Assembly (NCBI GenBank): GCA_014529385.2
Contig: CM043966.1
Location: 38,872,037 to 38,932,036, forward strand
Direction of reading: 5' to 3'
DNA from: Adiantum capillus-veneris
Lineage: Eukaryota; Streptophyta; Polypodiopsida; Polypodiales; Pteridaceae
DNA length: 60,000 bases
The notes below the pieces were generated by a model. The model was given only the letters and a program-made list of their open reading frames with translations, made no database searches and was not told the DNA's origin. Within the stretch, counting starts at the first letter, position 1; each line of letters starts with the position of its first letter. A program made the position numbers and the translations under genes. Shown here piece after piece: positions 36,601 to 47,456 of this stretch.

Positions 36601-37962
36601 TGATGAGAATCCAGATTCTCCCATCTTTCTGAGTGACATGGTGAAGGTGTCAAAGAAGCGCAAGAAAAACAGTGATGGTAAGTGGTAATGGTATTGGACT
36701 TGTCAACTTCTATGCAATGTCTGCATGGGGCTGATGTGTTGTTTTATGACATAGGTGGATCTTCCAAAAAGAATAGACCTTTGGAGTCCACACGTTCAAA
36801 ACACCATGCTCATCATGCAGATGGAGATATGGGAGAGAGGGAAGCACCCAGATCACCTCCTGCCGTGAAGAAGACTCCCAGAAAGAGTACTCCCCTCCAC
36901 AATCCTTCTAGTGTTTCCCACCCCCCCAAGCCTCGAGTTTGCAAGAAATTGTGACTCTTCAATTGTAATACAAGAATCTGTGATTCTTGATTTTGAATGC
37001 AAAAGAAACTTTTTTGTCGGCCTCTATGTTTTTGTCGCTTTTATGTTTCATAAGCACAATGTCTATGTTTTTGTCGGCCTCTATGTTTTTGTCGCTTTTA
37101 TGTCAAATATTGCCTCGTGTTTGTTTTTCAATGTTGAATGCTTTCTTTTACAGAGTGTCCAAAGGAAAATGGGACCCTAAAGCTGCCCGTAGAGGAAATC
37201 ATCATCATCAGAGATCCCCCAAAGTACATTCCCCCAGTTATCTCCTCCTTGCCATATGATGATCCAACCCGATCAGCCCTCATATTACATCTTAATGGTG
37301 TACTTTGTCTTACATGTACACCTAATAAGCATGACCCTTCGTCTGTCCCCGATATTGAAGCTACATCATTTGTCAAGCATGAGGAGGCAGATGACAGGTA
37401 CCTGTTTGTTCCAAAAGATGCACAGGATTTTATTGCATGGGCTGTGACATGGGCAAATGTCTACATATGGAGCAGTGCAATGCTCAGCAGAGTGGGCTCA
37501 AGAATTCGAAGATGTTTTCCCCAGGTTCACAGTTATATTAGTGGATGGGCTGGACAACAGTTATGTGATGTGGGTAGTTACTGTTTTGGTGGTGGAAGGC
37601 CAGCATTTTTCAAGGTATTGCAGAACTTTTTGGCGAAGCTACAGCGGTATGATACCAGCAATGTCCTTTTAATTGACAACAGTTCCTATAAATGTCATTA
37701 TAATCCCTGTGGTACTTACATCATAGTGCCTGGTATTGAGCACCGCTCCAGCCAATACTTGTCAAAAGATCTAAAGGCCTAGCTAGAAGGGTGGCAGCAT
37801 GCTACAGATCGTCGTGCCTTGGCGGACACATTCAGCAAACCAAAACCTACTGATGACGACAAGTATGTATTCACAGCAATTGCAAAAGGGTTTCAAAAGA
37901 CATCGTATGATGCGTACTTATGTGGGCCACAGCTCATGCCCATAGAGTGCAAGCGACGATGA
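33669..37962 (+). pseudogene. Element D plus-strand gene: RING-like and FCP1/NIF-like phosphatase domains
   Basis: Multi-exon gene. Exon 33669-33804 (ATG after an acceptor at 33663-33664; donor G|GTACAT) joins 33893-34778, which encodes a helical, charged region and has a probable 1 bp frameshift near 34310. After a repeat-filled intron, coding resumes about 35900-36677 with a Cys/His patch (LCVACG, then CGHAYHALCFAAWL) split by a frameshift near 36175. Then 36755 to about 36950 is a basic Ser/Pro-rich linker, and 37154-37962 the C-terminal domain. That domain fits an FCP1/NIF-type HAD phosphatase: ALILHLNGVLC, VYIWSSAMLSRV and VLLIDNSSYKCHYNP. The usual first catalytic aspartate is His and the second is Asn, so activity is unlikely. 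Premature stops are at 33997, 34027, 36551 and 37780, all TAG and all in frame with what follows. Its role in the element is unknown. Confidence 0.72.
34813..35880. repeat. Array 1 of GTAC-core repeats, intron of the plus-strand gene of D
   Basis: An irregular array of units like GTGCCCAAGGTACTTGTCATGG followed by a T-rich stretch and CTATT..TGGTGG, repeated roughly fifteen times with unit lengths of about 50-80 bp. It fills the intron between the donor at 34778/34779 and the coding sequence from about 35900. The core AAGGTACTT recurs in the other two arrays of D. Confidence 0.85.
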
Positions 37963-38279
37963 CGTACCTTGATTTTTTTAGGATGACAGATCCTCTATGT
38001 ACCTTTTGTAACTAAACTAAACCACTGCCAGAACCTTGTATATTTATATGCTACTTTCCATGTGGAAACCAATTTTTTGGCTTCATTTTGATTGTCATTA
38101 TAACTGATGTAATGACTTGATGTCAAATTGTTGAAGATGTAATATATTCCAACTGGTTGGATGCGTTGTCTTTGTGTCCCAGCATTGAAGTGTTATTTTT
38201 CTGATTCAAGTAGTTTAAGACTCTTTAAGTGTCCAAGCATTGAAGTGTTATTTTTCTGATTCTGTTATTGTTTCCCAAT

Positions 38280-39185
38280 TTAAAACAGTTACAATGTAAG
38301 GTACTTTGGGTTGGCATACCAAAACTTGTTGTGTACAGAAACCACCCAGGGACTACCTATAAGGTACTTTGGACTGGCATACAACAACTTTTACAAGTCC
38401 TTGTTTCCTACATAGTTTAATACAGTTTCCACCTGTGAACTACTTGTAAGGTACTTTTGGTTGTCATACCTGTAAAGAACCTATAAGGTACTTTAGGCTG
38501 GCATACAACTTTTACAAGTCCTTGTTTCCTACATAGTTTAAGATAGTTTCCACCTGTGAACTACCTGTAAGGTACTTTTGGTTGTCAGACATGTAAAGAA
38601 CCTATAAGGTACTTTGGGCTGGCATACAACTTTTACAAGTCCTTGTTTCCTACATAGTTTAAGATAGTTTCCACCTGTGAACTACGTGTAAGGTACTTTT
38701 GGTTTTCAGACATGTAAAGAACCTATAAGGTACTTTGGGCTGGCATACAACAACTTTACAAGTCCTTGTTTCCTACATAGTTTAATACAGTTTCCACCTG
38801 TGAACTACCTGTAAGGTACTTTTGGTTGTCAAACCTGTAAAGAACCTATAATGTACTTTGGGATGGCATACAAAAGGTTTTACAAGTGCTTGTTACTTAC
38901 ATATCTTAACATACAGAAATAACTTGAGGACTACCTTGGGGCCGGTAGATAAACTTTTAGAAGTGCTTGTGAACTACCTGTAAGGTACTTTAGGCTGACA
39001 GACAAGTACTTTGTGTTCCAGAATTGAAATGCTATTTTTGTTACTCAAGTAGACAAAAGAGTTTACAAGTACTTGTTTGGACTGGCCTGCAAGAGGTTTT
39101 GACTCCTACGATAGGCTCCTACAAAAACCACCTGTGGAATAGTTGCATGGTACTTTGAAGCTAATTACTGGTACTTCTACAAGTT
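38280..39185. repeat. Array 2 of GTAC-core repeats, between the two genes of D
   Basis: Units of about 120 bp carry CCTATAAGGTACTTTGGGCTGG, TACAAGTCCTTGTTTCCTAC and CACCTGTGAACTAC. The phrase CCTATAAGGTACTTT starts near 38355, 38475, 38599 and 38720, with a variant near 38840, then decays into isolated GTACTT motifs. It lies between the 3' ends of the convergent genes. Confidence 0.88.
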
Positions 39186-39301
39186 ACTTGGGCAACAACC
39201 TATATCACTATTGGCATACTGTTATACACATTTTCATATACTTCTGCAGTGAGTTTGAACTTATGTGGCTCTCCTTCTAAGGGTTCCAAGGGTATCTTAA
39301 T

Positions 39302-42300
39302 CTATCTAACCAAGTGTGATGCAAGAAGCACTTTTGGTTGACTAGCAGGCATGTAATAGATATGCTCGGCACCTTCCACTAGCTCGTAATAGTACCCCTC
39401 AACCAAATAGCTCCCTGCAGAAAGTATGTTTCCCGAGGAATCACTCAAGGCTCTTGCTGTTTTGTATTTCTCCTGTGAGCACCTCAAAAGGTAGAAGTCA
39501 GCTCCATCTTCATTGGCATTGGTGGCAAAGGCATCACCGATGCATAGAGCATCACTAATTGCGTCATGGTGCCCACCATACATCGGCAGATCTGATCCTT
39601 CGTCATCGCTAAAATATTCACTTTCTGCATTGTCACCATCCAATGCCTCAAGGGTTAGATACTCCCAGTACTCAACATGTGTGTTGTTCAAGCATCGCCT
39701 CCAACGCTAGGACATACAAAATTCACAAAAACAAGGGATAAGTCTGGAACGGAGTGCACACTTGTCGCTCTTGGAGTATCCATTGACACAATGTATTGAT
39801 CGTGAGCCTTCAACTCGCTTGCAATTCCACTTCTTCTCCCTTGGCACCTCAGTTGCTTGGACCTCCCAAAAAATCCTATTCACCCCTGTGTGACCACTTT
39901 CATCATTAAATTTATGCTTCAAGAAGCCAACAACATCCTTGGCACACTTCATGTGCCATGCATCAGCCTTTAACTGCTCATGTGTTAAAGCCCTCTTAAC
40001 AACTGCCCCTGCCCCATCATGCTCCCCTTTGCCGTGGCCCGCCGAGGCAAAGAAACTCCACAGCATTTCAATGCTAGTCAAACCATAATACCTAAAACAA
40101 TGACCCACCTTCAATGCTGGGCAGAAACAAATTTCTGGAAACTTTTCATCAGAGGTGGAATAAAACCTGGCGTACCTTGACACGAAGAAGAACGGTCTAG
40201 ATGACTTGAATTGAGCAGCACATCCATCTGACCACACCCAGTGCCGCTTCAAGAAGTTGAATCCCTGATTTTGAATCCAAACACTATGCAATTGCAAGCA
40301 ATGTTTCACAAAAAGCGTGTCATGATCTTTGTCATCAGAAATGTAAAAATGTGTATATTTTAACACCTAGTCTTTCTCGTCTCGAATGTATGTAATGTGC
40401 ACCAAGATGGTGACTTGTGAAGAGTACCAATGCATTGACTGGATTTCATTTTGCTCCTTAAATGAGTAATTTTCCGCAAAGTCAATAACAGAGACCACTA
40501 CATCTCTAGGAAACCTATGAATGCAATCTTTGAACTGCTAAGATTGCCACCAGGCAATAAAATTGTGTCGGATGTAAGTGGTCAGATGCTTTTTAAGAAA
40601 ATTTGTGAAATCCTTGCATCCCATTTCCTTCACCAGAAGATCCTTGCGCTTCTTGCCTTGAGAATGGGTTGAGGCAATGTCTTCAAACACCTTAACAGAA
40701 ATTTGGGCTGCACTTTCAAGTGTTTCGTTTGGACAAAGCAATAATCTCTTCGACCCACATTGAGGACATTCTCCCTTCAAGCAAGTCAACTTATGAAATG
40801 CGGAGTCCATTGGTTTTTCACATAACACACTTTCAGTCAATGTGCTTACACTGGTGTATGTGTACGTAGCAGCTTCACACTTACTTGGAGCCTCTTTTGG
40901 CAAGCATATAGCACACATGCAACCACACCCATTGCCGTGCATGCCTATCTTACTGTGTCTCATGTGGTTGAATGCTTCCTTGAGATATATCATATGAATA
41001 TGAGCAATACAGCAGCACGTGTAACGGTCCTTCAACTTACGAACAAACCAAGGTTTCAATCCCTCAAAACACCTGAGTGAGATCTTGATGTGTGGATATT
41101 GCATTTGGAAACTCATGTAAAGCTCACCCTGTGCAAGAAAAAATAAAACCCATCAGAGGCTCAGACTTTTTTCAAAGTAAAAGCTTTGTGAGGTATTCAA
41201 TGATTTTTTCTACCTCCAAAGTACCTAGAGCACCTCTTTACTATCATGGTACTTCCATGACTACCTTTGAAATGAACTCTATGGTACTTTCAAGACTACC
41301 GTTGTGAGGTATTTTAGACTCTTTCAGAGATCCAGAGTACCTAAAGATCCTCTTTACTATCATGGTACTTCCATGACTACCTTTGAAAGGAACTCTATGA
41401 GCTTTTTCTACCTCCAAAGTACCTAGAGAACCCATTTAAACTCACATGGTACTTTCAAGACTACCTTTGCGAGATATTCTAGACTCTTTCAAAGATACAG
41501 AGTACCTAAAGAGCCTTTATACTATCATGGTACTTCCATGACTATTGTTGAAAGGAACTATGTGACTTTTCTCTGCCTCCAAAGTTCCTAGAGAACCTCT
41601 TCACTCTCATGGTAAATAACTACCTTTGAAAGGTCCAGAGTACCTAAAGAGCCTCTTTCAAGACTCTTTCAAAGGTCCAGAGTACCTAAAGAGCCTCTTT
41701 ACTGTCATGGTACTTCCATGACTACCTTTGAAAGGAACTCTATGAACTTTTTCTACCTCCAAAGTACCTAGAGGACCCATTTAGACTCGCATGGTACTTT
41801 CATGACTACCTTTGAGAGGTATTCTAGACTCTTTCAAAGATCCAGAGTACCTAAAGAGCCTTTTAGACTATCATGGTACTTCCATGACTAAAGGAACTCT
41901 ATGACTTTTCTCTACATCCAAAGTTCATACCTATGAAACTTTAGGAGCATACCTGTGAATCATCAAGCACATGTATTGGATGCTTTATGTAAGATTTTCT
42001 GCCCAATCGTTTTCGACACACATATTTTTTGTTTGGCGACACTCTTGTCTCTATCTGCCAAAAGGAAAAAACAAGGTCTTTTGTCGCTTGTGTGATGGTG
42101 GAACTTTGAGGTACTTGACGACTACATAATTGCAAAGGAAATGCGCCAACCTCAGCCTGTTTTAACCTTGCATTGGCTGCTACAAAGTTTCGCCGATGCA
42201 ATCCATTAAATTTGGCCATCTTGGAGTTGCTAATAGACCTTGATGGATCTCCTTCACTATTCACAAAAATTATGCAAACAGCTCTTTTAATCTTCAGCTC

Positions 42301-42987
42301 CTCTTCAGACATGGATGCTTTGACTTTAGTAATTGTGCCTCGAATATTGGATAGTATTGACTTCTCAGATGCATGATGCAAACGTCTAAAAGCTGGCAGT
42401 CCTAGAAGACATTGAAAGGCGGTTTTCTTAGCATCACAAGTCATGCCTTTTGTTGCTTCCTGCCAGCATTTTGAGACTTTCATGCAAACCTGATTAACAT
42501 CTTCTGTTGACCTTGAACCTGATGCATCACTTTCTCGTTGTCTCCTACGGCTCTCTCTTTTCATCATAGACCAATATTCTCGCATCCGATGGTTACCTTC
42601 ATGGCGAATTGTGACTGAGTCATCCCTGTGGTAATTGTGAGTCATGTCATCATGAAGTGGATTGTATTGTGCATGCTACTGAAAGTATTCAAATCCCTGC
42701 AATGTACTTGGAGGTGGCTCGTTTTGCACAATTCTCTCTTCAAAACATCCGACACCACAAGCAATGGCCGGCCATCCAACATAGAAATTGTGTGGAGGTT
42801 GTTGCTGGTGCGGAACGTGCTCTCCCAAGCTGCTGAAATCGACATTCCACAAAAGGTGACAATCGATTGGAGGTTGTTGCTCAGACACATCCTGTTGGCC
42901 AATCTCCTGCTGCAACATCTCCATCCCGATCTCCTGGACCTTTAGTCTCCACACCTTATGACAATTCTCCACAAGTTCCTGCTGCAA
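39302..42987 (-). pseudogene. Element D minus-strand gene: transposase-like protein
   Basis: The minus-strand reading is open from 42987 to 39302 apart from one intron (41952-41129, CAG|GTATG and GCACAG|GG, phase 0) and four in-frame TAG codons (42678, 40540, 40369 and 39709). No frameshift, TAA or TGA occurs in about 950 codons. Across the splice the reading is HVLDDSQ-GELYMSFQMQ, then CFEGLKPWFVRKLKDRYTC. A Cys-rich stretch (GCGCMCAICLP, GECPQCGSK) follows. Candidate acidic catalytic motifs come next: VIDFAENYSF (~40485), WSDGCAAQFKS (~40230) and GHGKGEHDGAGAVVKR (~40015). This layout matches a family of uncharacterised transposase-like proteins I know from animals and non-seed plants. The RNase H-fold assignment is inference. 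It is the likely mobilising enzyme of D. The true start may lie in an upstream exon, since 42987 opens after a splice-acceptor-like tract. Confidence 0.75.
41129..41952 (-). repeat. Array 3 of GTAC-core repeats, intron of the minus-strand gene of D
   Basis: About 170-190 bp units carry CATGGTACTTCCATGACTACC, TTTGAAAGGAACTCTATGA, CTCCAAAGTACCTAGAG and TTCAAAGATCCAGAGTACC, four to five copies with variation. The array fills the intron almost exactly. It shares the GTAC core and the AAAGTACC / GGTACTT words with arrays 1 and 2. Confidence 0.88.
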
Positions 42988-42999
42988 TTTTCCTTCTTC

Positions 43000-43001
<2 letters not shown>

Positions 43002-43051
<50 letters not shown>
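43002..43051. repeat. (GA)n microsatellite near the right end of D
   Basis: About 24 GA units. Read on the minus strand it is a pyrimidine tract just before the TTAAG that precedes the opening of the transposase-like frame, so it could be part of a splice acceptor. Confidence 0.95.
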
Positions 43052-43053
<2 letters not shown>

Positions 43054-43229
43054 ATAGACTACTGAAATGGTAGGTAGAGAGTCTTGCATTCGACTAAATC
43101 AAGAACGTTAAAGTTGTTGGCACAATGCCTTTAGAAATATTAAATATTTATCTTTTGGCTTTTGAAAATTGCCAACAAAACACCATCCAATAATGCCTCA
43201 CAAGAGGTGTCAAGGACACTACTTTTTGC

Positions 43230-43250
43230 ACCACCAACCCATGCTTTCAC
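43230..43250 (-). repeat. Right terminal inverted repeat of element D
   Basis: The reverse complement reads GTGAAAGCATGGGTTGGTGG, matching the left terminal repeat at 18 of 21 positions. CAAGTTAG follows at 43251-43258. Confidence 0.75.
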
Positions 43251-43327
43251 CAAGTTAGCAATATTATGCACAACCATATTATATCTCCCGTTTGATGCAT
43301 ATTCGATGTAGCATGTGTTAGCCGTTG
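43251..43327 (-). repeat. Element C left LTR, segment 3
   Basis: After element D the LTR resumes with CAATATTATGCACAACC and runs to TGTTAGCCGTTGC, matching 50651-50720. A purine tract on the minus strand (AGGAAGGGGAGCAA) abuts its end and fits the polypurine tract of C. Confidence 0.8.
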
Positions 43328-45596
43328 CTCCCCTTCCTAATTTGGTGCACGTCCTTGTGTGCCAGTGAACCAAAACACAGTGACATGGTAGAAAGCAAGT
43401 CCATGGAAGAAATGTTGAGCTACAAAACATAAGAACAAGTAATGAGCATCAAAGGCCAACAAGGATACAAAACATGAAGTACAATGAACAACAATGCAAA
43501 GTGAATTTTTAGCTTCTAAAAGATGGGTGAATCATAGTCAAAAACTAGGCAACATAAAGCAAAAAAACACTCAACTATCATGAATATTAAACCACTTGAG
43601 ATTTTAGTTGTATGCATGAGACACAAGCAATCCTAGGCTAATGCAAGTTCATAAACCTACTAGCGTAAAAACTATGTGACCAATCTTAATAAATCATTCA
43701 AGTGTATCATGTCTACGGGCTATTAAAAAGCTCCTAATCTATTAGTACATTGTCATAGCATGCTGAAGCTCAAGGAAGTTTTTTTTGTCATTCATTGAAA
43801 AAAAGTAAAACACAATACAAGGCTACCACCCCAAGGCAAGTCTAAGTGCGACTCTCAGCTCCTTGAACCCTCAAGAAGGTGTTCCAAAAGCATACTAGCC
43901 TACCAAGGTGACGGCTAACCCCTATCAGCCCAAGGCACTGGTTTAGGGCCTTGACCAAGCGAGCCAAGGTAATTCCTCTTGTCTGCCAAGTGCCGATAAG
44001 GCGCTAGGCCTCACATATATTGTAAGATTTTGATTTTCATGTGTCTAGTAGCATTTTTGCTACTTTTTCTTGACACTTTTTTTGCTTCATTGTTTCATTT
44101 TTTTTCACTTTTTTATTGCTTCCATTATGAGATGCTTATGGAAATTGGACTAAAGGACTAAAGCCTAATCATAGCTCTAGGTCATGTTAAAAATGAATGG
44201 AGTATCAAGACTATCACTAAGAGTCTAGGACTGATGAGAAATGAACCTACATTAACCTAAGATCAAGGAGAACTACCTATGATTAAGCACACATAAAACC
44301 TAATTTTTTGATGAGTTAATATTCACAAAGCAAAGTGTTGAAACTTTAGTATGCCTATCTTTCGAACATGAAAGAACCATAGCTTAGAAGCAAAAATTAC
44401 TTAAGCCAAGCATAGAGAATGAAGAGATAAAAAGAGAAAAATCATGGAAAGATTACACCTATTCATGCTCTTTTGAGCATCCTTGAGCAACCCCTTTGTG
44501 TAGAGAAGTCTCTTGATCTTTTTATTTGCAAAAGAAGCTTTTTGAAGCTCAATGGAAACACAAGCTACAAAAGCCGATTATTGAAAACCAAAAACCACAA
44601 AAACATTAATGAAAACCTAAAGCTAGGGTCTTGCATACCCAAATTTTCCAAAGGGAAAAAACCCAAGGGGAAAAAATGCATTTGGTCATGCACACGATGC
44701 TCTTTGATAGCAAATTTATGCATACATATCAACCATGAGAGATAAAATGAGCTTCTACATAAGACAATTTTGCAATTTTTACCATCTCTCATGCATGATT
44801 CAAAATTTGATTAGTTTCTAGCTCACTTGAAGTATGGAATTTAAAACAATCCAAGAGCTAAAATAATGCAACTTTGATGAAATGAAGTGGCTCTTGATAG
44901 CCAAATTTTACAATTTAAAGCTTTTCAAAAAGTTGGCTATCAACTTTTAATGGAATGAAAATGAATGGCTCTCAAATAGCCAAATTTTATACTTGAAAGC
45001 TCTTAAAACGCTAGCTTGAATGAAAACATTTTCACTTTAGATCAAGCTATGAGCTAGTATGTATACAATTTTTTAATCCAAAGAATTAAATGGCTCTAAG
45101 TAGCCAAATGTTTCAATAATGATGACCCCTTCTTGGATCAATGAAATCACAGCCTTTCCCATAACCATGAAAGCATTTATCAATCAATACAAGACTAAAA
45201 GCATGCTCAATCACAAGCCCAAAATTTTACTATCCCATGGTCATTCACGGAATCTCAACTTTAGTGCTATGCAAGGATTTTTCATTTAGAGCAAGCACTA
45301 AAATGCACAGTCAATGTCAAGCCCAGATTTTAGGACATAGAATGTCTCGATCAAGCATTATTGCATGTGCAATGTAGCTCTCAAAAGATGCCCAAACATA
45401 TCATTAAGAGTTTTTCCAGTTTAGTGCAAAGAGAATCTTTCAATTAGACAAAGCACTAGATTATGCATAAGTCAAAAGAATTTATTCATTTATGCATGAA
45501 AATGATCATGATCACATAATCATAGCACATACTTAATGCCTGCATGCTTGCTCTTACATAGCAAATATGACATACATATCAGAGAAACGAGTATGA

Positions 45597-45775
45597 ATGC
45601 CATTTGCAGCGGGGTCAAGACCACGTGAGATAGGGTTTTAAGTGGCTGCCCAAGGTCTCTCATCGCTTGGTTCTCACTTTTTCTAATGAACACCATTTTT
45701 GTAGCAGGGTCAAGACTAGGCGAATAGGGGGTTGAGTGGCTGCCCAACGTCTCTCATCGCTTGGTTCTGACCTCT
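45597..45775. repeat. ~95 bp tandem duplication in the interior of C
   Basis: GCAGCGGGGTCAAGACC through CTCTCATCGCTTGGTTCT is followed by a second copy with GTAGCAGGGTCAAGACT through the same end, offset about 95 bp. Confidence 0.85.
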
Positions 45776-46416
45776 TTTGATGTGCCTTTTGGCTATCAAA
45801 TAGGCTCAAGTTCAGTGTTTTGCGCATGGTTTTCTCATTCAAATCAAGCACTAAAATATAACAAGCAATGCCAAGCCCCAAAGCTAGTGCACATTCTTGA
45901 CCAAGGATCAATTTACTTCAATGTACCTCAAGATGAAGCTTACATGTAGCTAATACATAACATCGCAAAGGAAAATCTTAGGGTAAACTTTTGTTTTCCC
46001 AGATCTTTAGAGTAAATCAAAATGGATGTTTGTGTCACAAAATAGCCCCATAATCAATGTACAAAAGCAGGTACTCAAAATGAGCATAATAGTTGCCTTG
46101 GACAAGCAAAATCCCCATAATCCATGCATAAATTTATCCATGGGTATAACAAGCTCTCATGTAGCTCATTTAGCAGACAAGTTATTCAGTTTTGGGCTTC
46201 TTTTTTACCAATAAAGATTGGTACTTTTTGATAGCACAAAATACTGAAGACAATAGCTAAGCAATGCCTTTGGCACAACTCTGAGGTCCTTTGTCTCCAA
46301 CTTATTGGAGGAGACTGAAGCAACAAGCTCTGCTTATAAAATTCGAGCCATCACCCAAGCACTTGCAACTTAAGCCATCAATATTTTGAAACGCAAATAC
46401 TCTCGCTCTCTCTTTA

Positions 46417-46449
<33 letters not shown>

Positions 46450-47384
46450 GGGCTAAAGGAGCTCTCTTGTTTGGCATGATGTTATGTTGGCAATTGCAAT
46501 ACATACAACCCCAAGCCTAGGAAGGAGCCAAGATGGACAGATATTAGGAAACGATCAGAAATGTAGGAGATTAGGAAAAGGGAGTTGCAGGAGAGTGAAG
46601 AGGGAGCACACAACTAATATATATGGAAATTTTGAGCCTCACTATAGTGGTTGAAGCTACAGGAGATGAATTTGTATGGCCTGCTCCATAACAAGTTACT
46701 GGGCGGCACTGGCAGTAGGGAGTTGAAGCCATACACACAATAGGAGTGCAAGTAGTTGCAAGGGTGACTGATCATTTGAGTGGACGTTTGTTTTGACCAC
46801 GATCAGCAGAGGCGAGGACCAAGGTTTCTTTCAACCCAATTCAAAATAACTGCATCATCTCCTCCTTCACAACTTAGTGATCTGTGTATGCAACCGACTA
46901 CGGGACCTATATGGGAATGCAATGCTACGAACCGAGGCAGGACCAGGGAGCTTGAGGTAAGGCAAGTGAGATTGGTGAACTGTACCATGGCAAGACCAGG
47001 GCATAAATGGGTGTGTGCATGTGTTAATGGGGTCAACAAAGCAGGGTTGTATCACTATATCAATGTAGGCTTTAGCAAGCTGAGGTAGGCTAGCCGAGCT
47101 TGACGGGATTCGACTCCGAGAGTAGTGGGCACAACTAGGGCCAATGAATGTAGATGATGGTGTATGAATGTGAGACTAATCAGATGCACTGACCAGGGTT
47201 GGGAAATGCACGCGTGTGTGTGTGTTTATGGCAAGAGGATAGGAGAAGGCTCGAACGAGCGTGGGTGGTAAGGCTTGGCTTGCCTGTGCGAGCCTGAGTG
47301 TATGTGTGGGTGTGTGTGTATTGCACCGACTGCAGACAGTGGAGATGGGATAGATGAGCTAGCACGGGGTGGGAGTTGCTGTAA

Positions 47385-47454
<70 letters not shown>
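47385..47454. repeat. (GT)n microsatellite
   Basis: About 34 uninterrupted GT units. The open frames that cross it (poly Val-Cys or Thr-His) are artefacts of the repeat. Confidence 0.97.

Positions 47455-47456
<2 letters not shown>

Larger units (their letters stand above)
33237..43250. mobile_element. Element D: 10 kb two-gene DNA transposon
   Basis: The element interrupts the left LTR of C. The LTR stops at 33236 and resumes at 43259, and the intact joint is present at about 50650. Its ends are inverted repeats starting GTGAAAGCATG, matching at 18 of 21 positions. It is 10,014 bp long and flanked by a diverged 8 bp duplication. It carries a plus-strand gene (33669-37962) and a convergent minus-strand gene (42987-39302). 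The minus-strand gene encodes a transposase-like protein, the plus-strand gene an FCP1-like phosphatase-domain protein. Introns and the intergenic gap are filled with GTAC-core repeats. I could not match the element to a named superfamily. The 8 bp duplication would be compatible with several. Confidence 0.82.

Noticed and set aside
38280-39185. A regular repeat array resembling a CRISPR
   Set aside because: Units vary in sequence and length, there are no unique spacers between constant repeats, and the context is a plant transposon. It is a minisatellite.
43140-43430. A 96-codon minus-strand open frame that partly resembles a frame at 50565-50795
   Set aside because: It crosses the right end of element D into LTR sequence. 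The shared part is simply the LTR of element C, so it is a chimeric shadow and not a gene.
47100-47116. A B-box-like GGGATTCGACTCC
   Set aside because: No matching A-box lies upstream in a foldable arrangement.
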